Assembly (NCBI GenBank): GCA_036555065.1
Contig: DATBLZ010000041.1
Span: forward strand, 1-35,186
DNA: 35,186 nt
Direction: 5' to 3'
Source: DATBLZ01 sp036555065
GTDB taxonomy: Bacteria > Pseudomonadota > Gammaproteobacteria > Steroidobacterales > Rariloculaceae
In this document: positions 22,552-30,835 of the stretch, piece after piece
Numbering within the stretch: position 1 is the first letter of the stretch
How the letters are laid out: each line of letters begins with the position of its first letter
Program-made: the position numbers and the translations under genes
The notes under the pieces: model-generated
What the model was told of the DNA's origin: nothing
The model's input: only the letters and a program-made list of their open reading frames with translations
Database searches by the model: none

Positions 22552-24213
22552 CTACAGGCTGTCGGCCTCGCCGAGCACGACTTTGCCGCCGACGACCGTG
22601 AGGACCGAGTGCAAACGCTTGATCTCTTCGTCCACGACGGCATCGGGATCGAAGTAGTCGGCGCTGAGCACGGCGAGATCCGCATATTTGCCGGGCTCGA
22701 GCGTGCCGAGCGCGTCTTCCTCGCCGAGGAACCAACCATTTGCGGCCGTGTAGAGCCGCAACGCCGCGGCGCGCTCGAGCGTTTGCCCGGCGTTGATGGG
22801 CTCGCCGCGCGCGTTCTTGCCCGTGACGACGTAGTAGAGGCCGATCCACGGATTCATCGGCGATATCTGCATGCCGTCGGAGCTCATGCCCATCGGGATG
22901 CCGCTCTCGGCAAGCATTCGAAACGGCGGGCCGTTCTGTTGCGCCGTGCCGCTGATATACCGCCAGCCGCCGAGCACACTGACGCCGCCGCCGAGCGCGC
23001 GGAGCTTGTCGGCGTACTCGCGCGTGATGAACGGCACGTGCGCGACGACCCATCGGGACTCGTGGATTCCGGGCGCGGGCAGCGCGTCGTTGATGCGTTG
23101 CCAACCGTCGATGATGACTTGGAAGTCCATCGGCGTCAGCGAGTGGTTCTCGTTGCGCCAGCCGGCTTCGGCGACGCGCCGCGTGCCGTTCTGCCAAACC
23201 TCGGTCGCCTCGCCGATGATCGGGGAGGCGCCGGCCGTGAACTCGCCGATGCCGACGACCTTGAGCATGTCGTCGCCGAAGTGCGGAAACACGTTGAGCA
23301 GGCGTGCCACGAGCTCGGGCGTCGCCGCATCGGTCTCCATGTGGAGGAAGTTGAGCCGGATGCGGTTGATGAGCGCGTGCTCGGCGTGCAGCTCGAGCAG
23401 CGCGTCGTAGGCGCGATAACGATCGAAATGCGCGGCGCCGTCGGCCGCCGTGCCTGTCGCCGGGAACCCGCCCTGATCCAGGTGCGTCGTGAGGCCGAGG
23501 CTTGCGGCATAGCGCAACGCATCGAGCGTGCCGCGCTTCTGGTCGTCGAGCGTTTGGAGCTTGCGCAGCTCGAAGAGCGCACGCGTCGTCGGGTTCGGCG
23601 TCTGGAAACCGCCGGCCATCGCGCCATCCGCGCCGACCTCGATACCGGCGTTTGCGAAGAAGCGTTTGCCGAGCGTGTTCGTGACCGACGGTCCCGCGAA
23701 CGATTGCTGAATGTAGACGGGATGCTCGGGCGCGGCCGAATCGAGCTCGGCGAGCGTCGGAAAGCGCGGTGCGCCCGGCGGTGGCACGAATTGGTTGATA
23801 TCGAAGCCGCCGATCGACGTAATCCACTCGCCGGCCGGCAGGCTCGCCGCGCGTGCTTTTACGAACGTAACCACGTCGTCGATCGACGCCGCGGACTCGA
23901 GCCGTGTGTCGTGCCCGGGGCGAAGCCCGAGCAGCACGATATGGTTGTGGTTGTCGATGAGACCTGGCACGACCGTGCGGCCGCCGACGTCGATGACGTT
24001 CGTGCAGCGTGTGGCGCCGAGCCGGCCGCGGCCGACGGCCGCGACGCGATCGCCGACGATGCGCACCGACTCGACGATCGTGTCATTGGCATCCATCGTG
24101 TGAATGACGCCGTTTGTGACGAGCACGTCGTTGACGTCGGGACACGTTTGGGCGAACGCGCTGCCGGCAAAGGCAAAGGCGACCGTGAGGACGATACGAT
24201 GGGTAGTTTGCAT
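22552..24213 (-). CDS. Exported YtcJ-like amidohydrolase
   Basis: ATG 24213 gives 553 residues with a Sec signal peptide (about 1-21, GSAFAQ); the longer ORF upstream reads through a REP element and another gene's frame and is rejected. The composite beta-sandwich/TIM-barrel layout of the amidohydrolase superfamily (COG1574 type) is clear: VNDVLVTNGVIHTMD (28-42), VVPGLIDNHNH with metal-binding H89 and H91, LTTHLDQGG, RLNFLHMETD, WVVAHVPFI, and GMSSDGMQISPMNPW with the late Asp. The C-terminus GKYADLAVLSADYF closes the sandwich. Substrates of this group are mostly unknown amides or N-acyl compounds. Periplasmic location is atypical enough to note. No ribosome site is visible. Confidence 0.87.
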   Translation of the reverse strand: MQTTHRIVLTVAFAFAGSAFAQTCPDVNDVLVTNGVIHTMDANDTIVESVRIVGDRVAAVGRGRLGATRCTNVIDVGGRTVVPGLIDNHNHIVLLGLRPGHDTRLESAASIDDVVTFVKARAASLPAGEWITSIGGFDINQFVPPPGAPRFPTLAELDSAAPEHPVYIQQSFAGPSVTNTLGKRFFANAGIEVGADGAMAGGFQTPNPTTRALFELRKLQTLDDQKRGTLDALRYAASLGLTTHLDQGGFPATGTAADGAAHFDRYRAYDALLELHAEHALINRIRLNFLHMETDAATPELVARLLNVFPHFGDDMLKVVGIGEFTAGASPIIGEATEVWQNGTRRVAEAGWRNENHSLTPMDFQVIIDGWQRINDALPAPGIHESRWVVAHVPFITREYADKLRALGGGVSVLGGWRYISGTAQQNGPPFRMLAESGIPMGMSSDGMQISPMNPWIGLYYVVTGKNARGEPINAGQTLERAAALRLYTAANGWFLGEEDALGTLEPGKYADLAVLSADYFDPDAVVDEEIKRLHSVLTVVGGKVVLGEADSL

Positions 24214-24369
24214 GGCGGTGCTCGGGCCCAGTAAGGCGGGCTCTTGTTGGCAAGGGCAGACGCATCCACGCCGCTGGTGGGCCGGCGGGCGACGAGCGTC
24301 GGTGCGGGGTTTCAAACCTACGTGAAGGGCATGAGGGGAGTCTAACGCGCGGCGTGCGCCCGCGAAAGT

Positions 24370-24400
24370 AGCAATCGCGGCCGAAGCCGCTCCCACAAGG
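24370..24400. repeat. Solitary REP-like element
   Basis: GCAATCGCGGCCGAAGCCGC followed by TCCCACAAG carries the right arm of the window's REP in the intergenic gap between the amidohydrolase start and the 4Fe-4S protein stop at 24407. It begins about 150 bases upstream of the amidohydrolase start. The 24214-24406 gap holds no other feature I can support. Confidence 0.65.
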
Positions 24401-24406
24401 CGACGC

Positions 24407-25264
24407 CTACGAGGAGCGTGGCTTGCGCTTTGCCTCGAGCAACCAGTGCGGGCAGCGCTGCGTGTCGGCGTAAAGAATTTCGCAATCGTCGCAGCGGACG
24501 CATTCGGCCATGATGATCTTGCGCTTGCGGATCGCGCCCCACTCGCAGGTTTTCTCGCAAAGGGCGCATTGGCCGCACTCCGACCAGCGCTTGATCTTGA
24601 ACGGCGCAAGCGTCGACACGAGGCCGAGTGCCGCGCCGAGCGGGCACAAGAACCGGCAGTAAAGATTCCGCACGAACACGCTTGCGACGAGCAGCACACC
24701 GACGCCGATCCAAAGCGGCGTCGTGCCTTGGAACGTGAACATCCAGAACGGCTCGATGTAGCGGTAGAAGCCGATCTCGCGGCTGAAAAGGTAGTACGCG
24801 ATTGCGCCGAACAAGATTCCGTACTTGATGTAGCTCGCGCGCTCCTCGAGTGCCTTCGGAATCTCGACGCGAAACCGCGCAGGCACGACCGCGTCGACGA
24901 GCTGCGTCAACGCGCCGAACGCACAAATCCTTCCGCAATAGACCCGGCCCCAGAGCACGGTGGTCACGACCGTGAAAGCGGCGAACAGGTACCACGCGAT
25001 GTTGTACGAGAAGACCGGAAACGGGTTCTGTCGATCGATAACGCCCGTGATCGGCCGCAGGACGTCGACGATGGACATGAGCTGGCTCTTATAAACGCCC
25101 ATGTAAAGCACGGCCGCGACGAGCGTCGCGTACTTGAGCGGAACGCTCTTGCGAAGGAAGCTCACGATCGCGAGCGTTGCGAACGCGGCGAAGAGACCGA
25201 TGTCCCACGCTTGGTCGGCGACGAGCTCGAGCAGCGTGGGATCGTCGAGATCGTCGAAGTTCAC
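24407..25264 (-). CDS. NosR/NapH-like polyferredoxin membrane protein
   Basis: The 285-residue product has about five to six transmembrane helices. Two NosR-type cysteine motifs lie at membrane ends (YCGRICAFGALTQL and YCRFLCPLGAALGL; the first has Ala in place of the usual Pro). A C-terminal ferredoxin region has CGQCALCEKTC and CVRCDDCEILYADTQRC, sufficient for two 4Fe-4S clusters. The start is GTG 25264, overlapping the FMN-protein stop (GTGA). Together with that gene it reproduces the domains of NosR/NirI in two chains, passing electrons between the quinone pool or cytoplasm and an extracytoplasmic flavin. No nos, nir or nap genes are in the window, so the terminal acceptor is unknown. 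Confidence 0.88.
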   Translation of the reverse strand: MNFDDLDDPTLLELVADQAWDIGLFAAFATLAIVSFLRKSVPLKYATLVAAVLYMGVYKSQLMSIVDVLRPITGVIDRQNPFPVFSYNIAWYLFAAFTVVTTVLWGRVYCGRICAFGALTQLVDAVVPARFRVEIPKALEERASYIKYGILFGAIAYYLFSREIGFYRYIEPFWMFTFQGTTPLWIGVGVLLVASVFVRNLYCRFLCPLGAALGLVSTLAPFKIKRWSECGQCALCEKTCEWGAIRKRKIIMAECVRCDDCEILYADTQRCPHWLLEAKRKPRSS

Positions 25265-25818
25265 TGCGGCGGCTCGGGGGGCACGAGGTAAGCGCGCGCG
25301 ATCTTGCGCGAGCTGTTGCGCACGGCGCGGCTTGCGCTCGTCACGGTGATCGTGGCGCGCGTGATCGCGTCGATGTCTTCGCCCACCCGGAAGCGATCGC
25401 GAATGTTTTTCTTCTCGAACTGCGCGGCGAACTCGGGCAGATCGACGGAGAAGTAGCCGTACGGCTCGCGATGCTCGGTCACGATGAGGCTCGTGAGCAC
25501 GCCCTGCGTGTCCATGCCGACGAGCATCGTGATCGGCCCGTCATAGCCGCGCTCGAGCGGCTCGAGCTCGGTCGTCCACCAGGCGAGCCCGAGGAGCTGT
25601 GCGTCTTGCCCGGTTGTCGCGGGCCCGTACGCTTTGTAGTGCGGCGGGTTGCCGCTCTTGGCCGTGAAGCTCGCCGCGTCCGGGAACAGCTGCTCGAGCT
25701 GACGGAGCAGCATGGGGTCATCGACGTTCTGGCCGATGGCCGACCGATACGCGACGAGCAGAGCAACGAGCGCGAAGCCGGTTATGGTAATGAGCGCAGA
25801 GACCTTGGTGCGAAGCAC
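25261..25818 (-). CDS. Membrane-anchored FMN-binding domain protein (NosR N-terminal-like)
   Basis: The 185-residue product has an N-terminal membrane anchor (about 7-27) and an FMN-bind domain. The region D150-A-I-T-R-A-T156 corresponds to the DxxTGAT flavinylation motif, with Arg in the Gly position as in NosR-type sequences, so FMN would be linked to T156 by an ApbE enzyme encoded elsewhere. GPITMLVGMDTQGVLTSL (94-111) and the following HREPYGY segment match the domain core. Start GTG 25818 has GAGGAAAG upstream. It is the first gene of a coupled pair with the polyferredoxin protein, and its promoter probably shares a palindromic -10 with the divergent gene. Confidence 0.88.
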   Translation of the reverse strand: MLRTKVSALITITGFALVALLVAYRSAIGQNVDDPMLLRQLEQLFPDAASFTAKSGNPPHYKAYGPATTGQDAQLLGLAWWTTELEPLERGYDGPITMLVGMDTQGVLTSLIVTEHREPYGYFSVDLPEFAAQFEKKNIRDRFRVGEDIDAITRATITVTSASRAVRNSSRKIARAYLVPPEPPQ

Positions 25819-25841
25819 AAACTTTCCTCGATGGCGCGGCG

Positions 25842-25849
25842 ATTATAAT
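25842..25849. promoter_or_regulatory. Palindromic divergent -10 element
   Basis: ATTATAAT is self-complementary, so TATAAT is present on both strands: 25844-25849 on plus and 25847-25842 on minus. On plus it ends 8 nt before ATG 25858 (leaderless or near-leaderless). On minus it lies 23 nt before GTG 25818, leaving a leader with GAGGAAAG. No strong -35 is seen on either side. Confidence 0.55.
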
Positions 25850-25857
25850 AGACCTCG

Positions 25858-26328
25858 ATGAAACATCCTCTGGTTGCCATCGCTGTCGCGAGCCTCCTCG
25901 GCGCCACGGCTCCGCGGGCGGACGCGCAATCGCGCGAGCTCCTGCGGCGCATCGAAACGGCCAAGGAGGTGGAGTGTACATTCTCGGCGGCGGCGACCGT
26001 CAAATGGGACGGTGCCGCGCCGCAAGCAGGCATCGACTCCTCGCAGCACGAGGCCAAGTTCCAGGCGATCAACGTCGACGAGGGCACGGCCGAGTCGGCG
26101 AGTGTCTATGGCCAGTCGTTCATCTCGGTGCGCTACGCGGCCGGCTATCTGCACTTCATGCAGATCAGCGACGTCGGGCCGCTTTTCGTTACGACGATTT
26201 TTCCGCAGGAAACGACGAACGGCCGATTGAAAGCGGTGCAGGTGCGCCTCGAGTATGCCGCGACGACGCTGCCCGGTTTCGCGACACGGCCCGAGATGTA
26301 TTTCGGCGACTGCGCCGTGACGAGCTAG
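25858..26328 (+). CDS. Secreted protein of unknown function
   Basis: The 156-residue product has a Sec signal peptide (about 1-23, APRADA-QS). The mature domain appears beta-rich (VECTFSAAATVKW, ASVYGQSFISVRYAAGYLHF, GPLFVTTIFPQ, KAVQVRLEYAATTL) and contains two Cys (about 40 and 152) that could form a disulfide linking its ends. I do not recognise the family. A lipocalin-like or calycin-like small beta-barrel is possible. It converges with the DUF885 gene, leaving 7 nt between stops, and has no ribosome site, in agreement with a leaderless transcript from the TATAAT just upstream. Confidence 0.7.
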   Translation: MKHPLVAIAVASLLGATAPRADAQSRELLRRIETAKEVECTFSAAATVKWDGAAPQAGIDSSQHEAKFQAINVDEGTAESASVYGQSFISVRYAAGYLHFMQISDVGPLFVTTIFPQETTNGRLKAVQVRLEYAATTLPGFATRPEMYFGDCAVTS

Positions 26329-26335
26329 TCGCGAT

Positions 26336-28204
26336 TCACCCGGGATTCTGACTCGCAATCCAATCGTTCACGCGCCGCTCGAGGATCGACAGCGGCAGCG
26401 CGCCGCCGCCGAGCACTGCGTCGTGGAAGCCGCGGATGTCGAAGCGCGCGCCGAGCTCGCGCTCGGCCTTGGCACGCAACTCTTGGATCTTGAGCATCCC
26501 GACCTTGTACGCCGTCGCTTGTCCCGGCGTCACGAGGTAGCGCTGGATCTCTGAACGGATCTGGCCTTCGGAAGTCGGCGCGTTCGCCATGAAGTAGGCA
26601 ACGGCTTGTTCCTCCGTCCAGCCCTTCGCGTGCATACCCGTGTCGACGACGAGCCGCACGGCCCGCCAAATCTCGTTGCCGAGCCGGCCGAGGTCGGAGT
26701 AGGGGTCCTCATAACCGCCCATCTCCTTTGCAAGCGCCTCGGCATAGAGGCCCCAGCCTTCGGCATATGCCGTAACGCCGAGCTGCGTGCGGAACTTCGG
26801 AATGCCCGTGAGCTCCTGCGCGATCGAGATCTGCATGTGATGCCCGGGTAGACCTTCGTGATAGGCGACGCTCTCCATGTCCCATTTCGGCATCGAGGTC
26901 ATGTCGATCAGATGTGCGTAGTAGATGCCCGGGCGCGAGCCGTCGGGCGTGCCGCCGAAGTAGTGCTGTGCGGCGCCGGGCTCCTCGCGGAACGGCTCGA
27001 CGCGCTTCACGATGAGGTCCGCTTTCGGCAGAAGGCCGAAGTAGTCGGGCAACTTTTGCTTGATGGCGCCAAGGTAATCGCGTGCCGCTTGGAGGTAGGC
27101 TTCGCGCCCTTCGTCGTTGTTCGGGAAGAAGAACTGCGGGTCCTCGCGCACGAACGCGAAGAGCTCCTGCAAGCTGCCTTTGAAGCCGACGCGCTGCCTG
27201 ATCGCTTCCATTTCGCCCTGGATTCTTGCGACCTCGCGAAGGCCGAGCTCGTGAATCTCGTCGGCCGTCATCTCCGTCGTGGTCATTGCGGCGAGACGCT
27301 CTGCGTAGTACTCGCGTCCCTGGGGAAGTTTCCAGATGCCCGTCGGCGCCTCGTCCGTGTTCGGCAGATCCGACTCGACCCACGCGATGACGTCATCGTA
27401 GGCCGGCATCAACTGCTCGGTGAGCGCGGCCGCAAAAGCGGTGCGTAACTCCTCGGCACGCGCGGCATCTATCTTGCCGTTCGCGACGAGCGCGTCGATC
27501 TTCGCTTTCGCATCGGCGAAGAGCGGCGCATCGCCGGCGCCGCCGAATGGCGCGCCCGTGACGATTGCGCGTGCTTGCATGATCACGGCCTCGTACGCGA
27601 AGCGCGGCGCATGCACGCCTTCGGCTGCGGCGAGCTTCGCGCGCTCGAGCGTCTGCTCGAGGTAGCGCGCGGTCTCGCCGAGACGTGCGATGTAAGCCGT
27701 CATGTCGGCTTCTTCGTCGACACGATGGAAGTTGATGAGGAACTGCGGCAGCTGTGTGTGCGGTCCGCTGCGCTGCGTGAACTGGTACGCGCGCCGGCGG
27801 AACGGCTGCGCAGCCTCGGCGCGCTCGAGCTGGTACGTCCAGAGGTCGTAGGAGATCTTTGCCTCGGGCGTCAACAGTGCATAGTCGAACGTGCTCTTGA
27901 GCTCATCGACCGTGCCTTCGCGCCAGCGGAGCTGCTCGTCGAGCCCGGCTTCGGAGTTGTCATCGAGCTTGTCGTAATCGTCCTTGCGCCCCTGCAAGGT
28001 TTTCTCGATCGGGCTGAACGCGAGCTCTTCTTCATAGCGGGCGTTGAGCCACGCCGTGAGGCGCGCGGATTCACGCTCGATGTCCGCGGCCGTCGCGGGC
28101 GGCGCCGCGCTCTGCTCCGGAGCGCTCGGCGGCGCGTCGGACCCGCAGCCGGCGGCGAGCGCAAGGCCGAGCAGGAGCCAGAGTCGAAGGGCCATCGTTT
28201 TCAT
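26336..28204 (-). CDS. DUF885 lipoprotein, predicted metallopeptidase-like
   Basis: Start ATG 28204 has TGGAGA 7 nt upstream; the ORF extension to 28360 is rejected. The 622-residue product has a lipoprotein leader (LALAAGC, lipid Cys near residue 20) and a Ser/Pro/Ala linker. The DUF885 body extends from about residue 40 to the end. The H449-E-G-L-P-G-H-H456 motif, a long-spaced relative of HExxH, is intact and followed by the conserved region AYAEGWGLYAEALAKEMG. C-terminal blocks YLVTPGQATAYKVG and FHDAVLGGGALPLSILE are characteristic. It probably hydrolyses peptides or similar substrates in the periplasm; family function is still poorly defined. It is monocistronic and divergent from the propeller gene. 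Confidence 0.9.
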   Translation of the reverse strand: MKTMALRLWLLLGLALAAGCGSDAPPSAPEQSAAPPATAADIERESARLTAWLNARYEEELAFSPIEKTLQGRKDDYDKLDDNSEAGLDEQLRWREGTVDELKSTFDYALLTPEAKISYDLWTYQLERAEAAQPFRRRAYQFTQRSGPHTQLPQFLINFHRVDEEADMTAYIARLGETARYLEQTLERAKLAAAEGVHAPRFAYEAVIMQARAIVTGAPFGGAGDAPLFADAKAKIDALVANGKIDAARAEELRTAFAAALTEQLMPAYDDVIAWVESDLPNTDEAPTGIWKLPQGREYYAERLAAMTTTEMTADEIHELGLREVARIQGEMEAIRQRVGFKGSLQELFAFVREDPQFFFPNNDEGREAYLQAARDYLGAIKQKLPDYFGLLPKADLIVKRVEPFREEPGAAQHYFGGTPDGSRPGIYYAHLIDMTSMPKWDMESVAYHEGLPGHHMQISIAQELTGIPKFRTQLGVTAYAEGWGLYAEALAKEMGGYEDPYSDLGRLGNEIWRAVRLVVDTGMHAKGWTEEQAVAYFMANAPTSEGQIRSEIQRYLVTPGQATAYKVGMLKIQELRAKAERELGARFDIRGFHDAVLGGGALPLSILERRVNDWIASQNPG

Positions 28205-28342
28205 TCGAGTCTCCAAATTGCCGCCCGAGAAGGGGTTTGCATGATACCGGCCGCGGGTTTGGGCCGCCAAGTGTGATCGTGGTCGCGGACTCGCTGAAGC
28301 CGATGCGCGAGGCTTGGCGAGCTTCCAGCCGAGGGCAACGCC

Positions 28343-30370
28343 ATGCGCTTCGCATCCCATCGAGTCTCGTCGGTGCTATTGGCCCTGGTCGCCTCCGCCG
28401 TCGTCGACAGCGCGGTCGCGCAACCGCCGGCCGTCGCGCCGTCGTGGAGCCGCGATCTCGGGTCGCCGGTCGCGTGGCAGCGCGTCACGGCCTTCGGCCA
28501 GCTGCTCGTTGCGACGTCGGCCGGGCTCTACTCGCTCGATCCCGAGAACGGGGATGTGCGCTGGTCGCTGCCCGAGCTCCGGGACCTTGCGGCCTCGAGT
28601 GTCGAAGAAATCGCCGGCTCACCGCTCGTGCTCATTTCGGACGCCGACACGCTCGGCCGCACGCTGATCGTCAACGTGTTCAGCGGCATTCTCGTGTTCG
28701 ATTCTCGTGCTGCGGGTCTCGCGGTCTCATCGACTCATTTTCTGCCGCGCACCGGGGGATTGCTGATCGCGGGCTTCGAGACCGACGACCCGCAGCCGAC
28801 GCTGTTCGCTTACGGTATCGACGACGGGGCCCGGCGCTGGGAGAGCGACGCGCTCGCGATGACCGGCCGCATGGGCGGGCTCATGAATCTGCTCGCGGCA
28901 GTTGCACTCTCGGTCACGGACACGACCCCCGTGCAGAGCCCGCCGCTCGAGCTCGACGACGGCTCCTTCATCCTCGGCGCGATGGGCAACGTGCTGCGCT
29001 TCGACGCCGCGACCGGCGCGGTCGCATGGAAGGCACCTTATGCAGGCGGGCGCTTCGAACTTCGAGTCGCGCCCCAGCGGCCGGGTGTCATCTACGTCGG
29101 CGCAGAAGAAATTCAAACGATGACGGGCAGTGACGGGTCCTCGGAGCACGAATACGCGACGACGATGTATCAAGGATTCCGCGCGAGCAACGGCGAGGCC
29201 GTTTGGAGTCGCCCGACGCGCTTCAACGACCCGATGAACTCGCTCGTCATTCCGCTCGAGCGCGGCTTGCTCGTCAGCGAGGGCGATGCCAACAAGGGCA
29301 AGCTTCAGCTCCTCGAGTACGACACGGGCGCGGGACTCTGGGGCAACCGCGGCAAGGGCATCGAAATCAGCGGCCGCGTGCTCGACTACGCGTTCGCGGG
29401 CAGCAACCTGATCTTGACGACGGGCTACGACAGCGTCTGGACGAACAAAGACACCGAATACCTTCTCTATGTGCTCGACACCTCGGCCGGTGCGTTCCGA
29501 TTCGCGGAGCCGTTCAAGGTCAAAGGGCGCATGCTGTCGACGGAGCTCACGGAGCAGGGGCTCATCTACGTGACGACCCACGAGATCAATGTGTTCGATC
29601 CGGCGACGGGCACGCTCAAGAACGCGCCCGTGTTGCGCAGCAAGGAGCCTCTCGTGACCGCGGACGAGGGGCGCACGGTGTATGCATTCAATTCGACCGA
29701 CGGCGTCATTTACCGTTTCGACCGCGACAGCAACGCGATTGCGCGGTTCTCGCAAGCGCCGTTCGAGTTTCCGGAGCACGATAGCGCCCGCTCGCTCGAC
29801 GTCGTCGACGGCCAAGTCGTGCTGCTCGGTTGGCAGACAGTCGCCGGCTTCGGTGCCGATGGCGCGCTCGCTTTCTCAGTGCACCACCGTGCGCCGCGCG
29901 ATCCGGCGTGGCTGCGGTCGCTCGCGTGGGCCGAGGGCATTCGCGCGGGCATGGCATCGGCGTACGCGGGCGCGTACAGCGCCGCCGCGGCGAGCGTCGC
30001 CGCCGATACCGCCGAAGGCTCGTTGGAGCACGAGCTCGCGGCCGAGCTCGAGCACGGCTTCGGCACGCTCCAGCAGGGCTATCAAGGGCTCGCGACCGAG
30101 TACGTGAATTTCGCGCGGCGCCGTTACGAGGCGTCGGCCGAGTCGCGCGATTTCGCATTCGTCATGACGCAAGACGACGAGCGCCGAGTATTCCTTGCCC
30201 AAGTCAGCAAGCGCGATGGCCGGGTGCTCGGCCAAATCGAGCTCGGGCGCGACAAGGAGCCCGACTACCAGGTCGACGACGTCCAGAGCTTGGTCTTCTA
30301 TCGACCGTCGCCCTCGGTCATCAACGCGTACGTTTTTGCCGCAGAGCCCGTGCGGGTTGCGGCGCAGTAG
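28343..30370 (+). CDS. Secreted PQQ-like beta-propeller repeat protein
   Basis: The 675-residue product has a Sec signal peptide (about 1-27, DSAVAQ). Propeller blades of the PQQ-like type occupy about residues 30-520: LYSLDPENGDVRWSLPE, LFAYGIDDGARRWESD, VLRFDAATGAVAWKAPY, GFRASNGEAVWSRP, INVFDPATGTLKNAPV and VYAFNSTDGVIYRFD show the D-x-x-x-G-x-x-x-W repeat. The W is lost in the later blades. A helical C-terminal segment (about 525-600) rich in Ala/Glu follows, then a short strand region. No heme or PQQ-ligand set for a dehydrogenase is seen, so it is probably a structural or binding propeller rather than an enzyme. GAGGG precedes the start. Its end overlaps the broken Uma2 gene on the other strand. 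Confidence 0.82.
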   Translation: MRFASHRVSSVLLALVASAVVDSAVAQPPAVAPSWSRDLGSPVAWQRVTAFGQLLVATSAGLYSLDPENGDVRWSLPELRDLAASSVEEIAGSPLVLISDADTLGRTLIVNVFSGILVFDSRAAGLAVSSTHFLPRTGGLLIAGFETDDPQPTLFAYGIDDGARRWESDALAMTGRMGGLMNLLAAVALSVTDTTPVQSPPLELDDGSFILGAMGNVLRFDAATGAVAWKAPYAGGRFELRVAPQRPGVIYVGAEEIQTMTGSDGSSEHEYATTMYQGFRASNGEAVWSRPTRFNDPMNSLVIPLERGLLVSEGDANKGKLQLLEYDTGAGLWGNRGKGIEISGRVLDYAFAGSNLILTTGYDSVWTNKDTEYLLYVLDTSAGAFRFAEPFKVKGRMLSTELTEQGLIYVTTHEINVFDPATGTLKNAPVLRSKEPLVTADEGRTVYAFNSTDGVIYRFDRDSNAIARFSQAPFEFPEHDSARSLDVVDGQVVLLGWQTVAGFGADGALAFSVHHRAPRDPAWLRSLAWAEGIRAGMASAYAGAYSAAAASVAADTAEGSLEHELAAELEHGFGTLQQGYQGLATEYVNFARRRYEASAESRDFAFVMTQDDERRVFLAQVSKRDGRVLGQIELGRDKEPDYQVDDVQSLVFYRPSPSVINAYVFAAEPVRVAAQ

Positions 30371-30753
30371 CGCGCATCGCCGATGTGGGACGCACGACGC
30401 GTCGGCCTTCGAGATCCACGATCCATGTTTCGGCGATGCCGTGGCGCGCGTACAGTGGAACTTTGACCTCGCGATCGTACGAAAGCGACGCCTCCGCGAC
30501 CTCAACGATCAACAACACATCGGCGGGCCCCGGGTGGGCGGACTTGTAATAGTCGCCGCTGACGCGCACGACCGTAACGCACGGCTCGGGCTCGGAATGC
30601 TCGTCGAGTGCAACGGGCTGCTGTGTTCGGACTATCGATGATCTCTCCCTCGATCAGCTCGACACGGGCGTCGGAGTGCAAGATCCCGACCTCACCCATG
30701 CGGTAGTAATCGCTCACCGTCAACCGATGGCGGGTCAGCAGATTCTCGGCCAT
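30321..30753 (-). pseudogene. Broken Uma2-family (DUF820) nuclease-like gene
   Basis: Two out-of-phase pieces make a single recognisable Uma2 protein. The N-terminal piece from ATG 30753 reads MAENLLTRHRLTVSDYYRMG and reaches VELIEGEIID, then leaves frame near 30630. The C-terminal piece, read in another frame, continues PVALDEHSEPEPCVTVVRVS, DYYKSAHPGPADVLLIVEVA, LSYDREVKVPLYARHGIAET and WIVDLEGRR. Compared with intact family members (about 190 residues), roughly 35-45 residues between EGEI and QQPV are missing, so an internal deletion caused the frameshift. Catalytic-core parts after the gap (E-P-x-P and IVEVA) survive. It fills most of the gap between the propeller and AddA-like genes; I see nothing else there. 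Confidence 0.75.
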
Positions 30754-30835
30754 GCTCGACACGGTGCTACGTCCGTGCGTGCCGTGCAAACCTGGCACGC
30801 CACGCGCTGAGTTTCGACAAGCGAATCGGCCGCGT

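Noticed and set aside
22384..24234. 616-codon plus-strand ORF opposite the amidohydrolase
   Set aside because: Shadow frame; the minus strand carries metal-binding His motifs and a signal peptide.
24214..24699. N-terminal extension of the amidohydrolase ORF
   Set aside because: It crosses a REP element and the antisense/out-of-frame part of the 4Fe-4S gene; the signal peptide at 24213 defines a better start.
24407..25818. Evidence of denitrification
   Set aside because: NosR-like domains alone do not show N2O reduction; no nosZ, nosD, nosF or nosY is present in the window.
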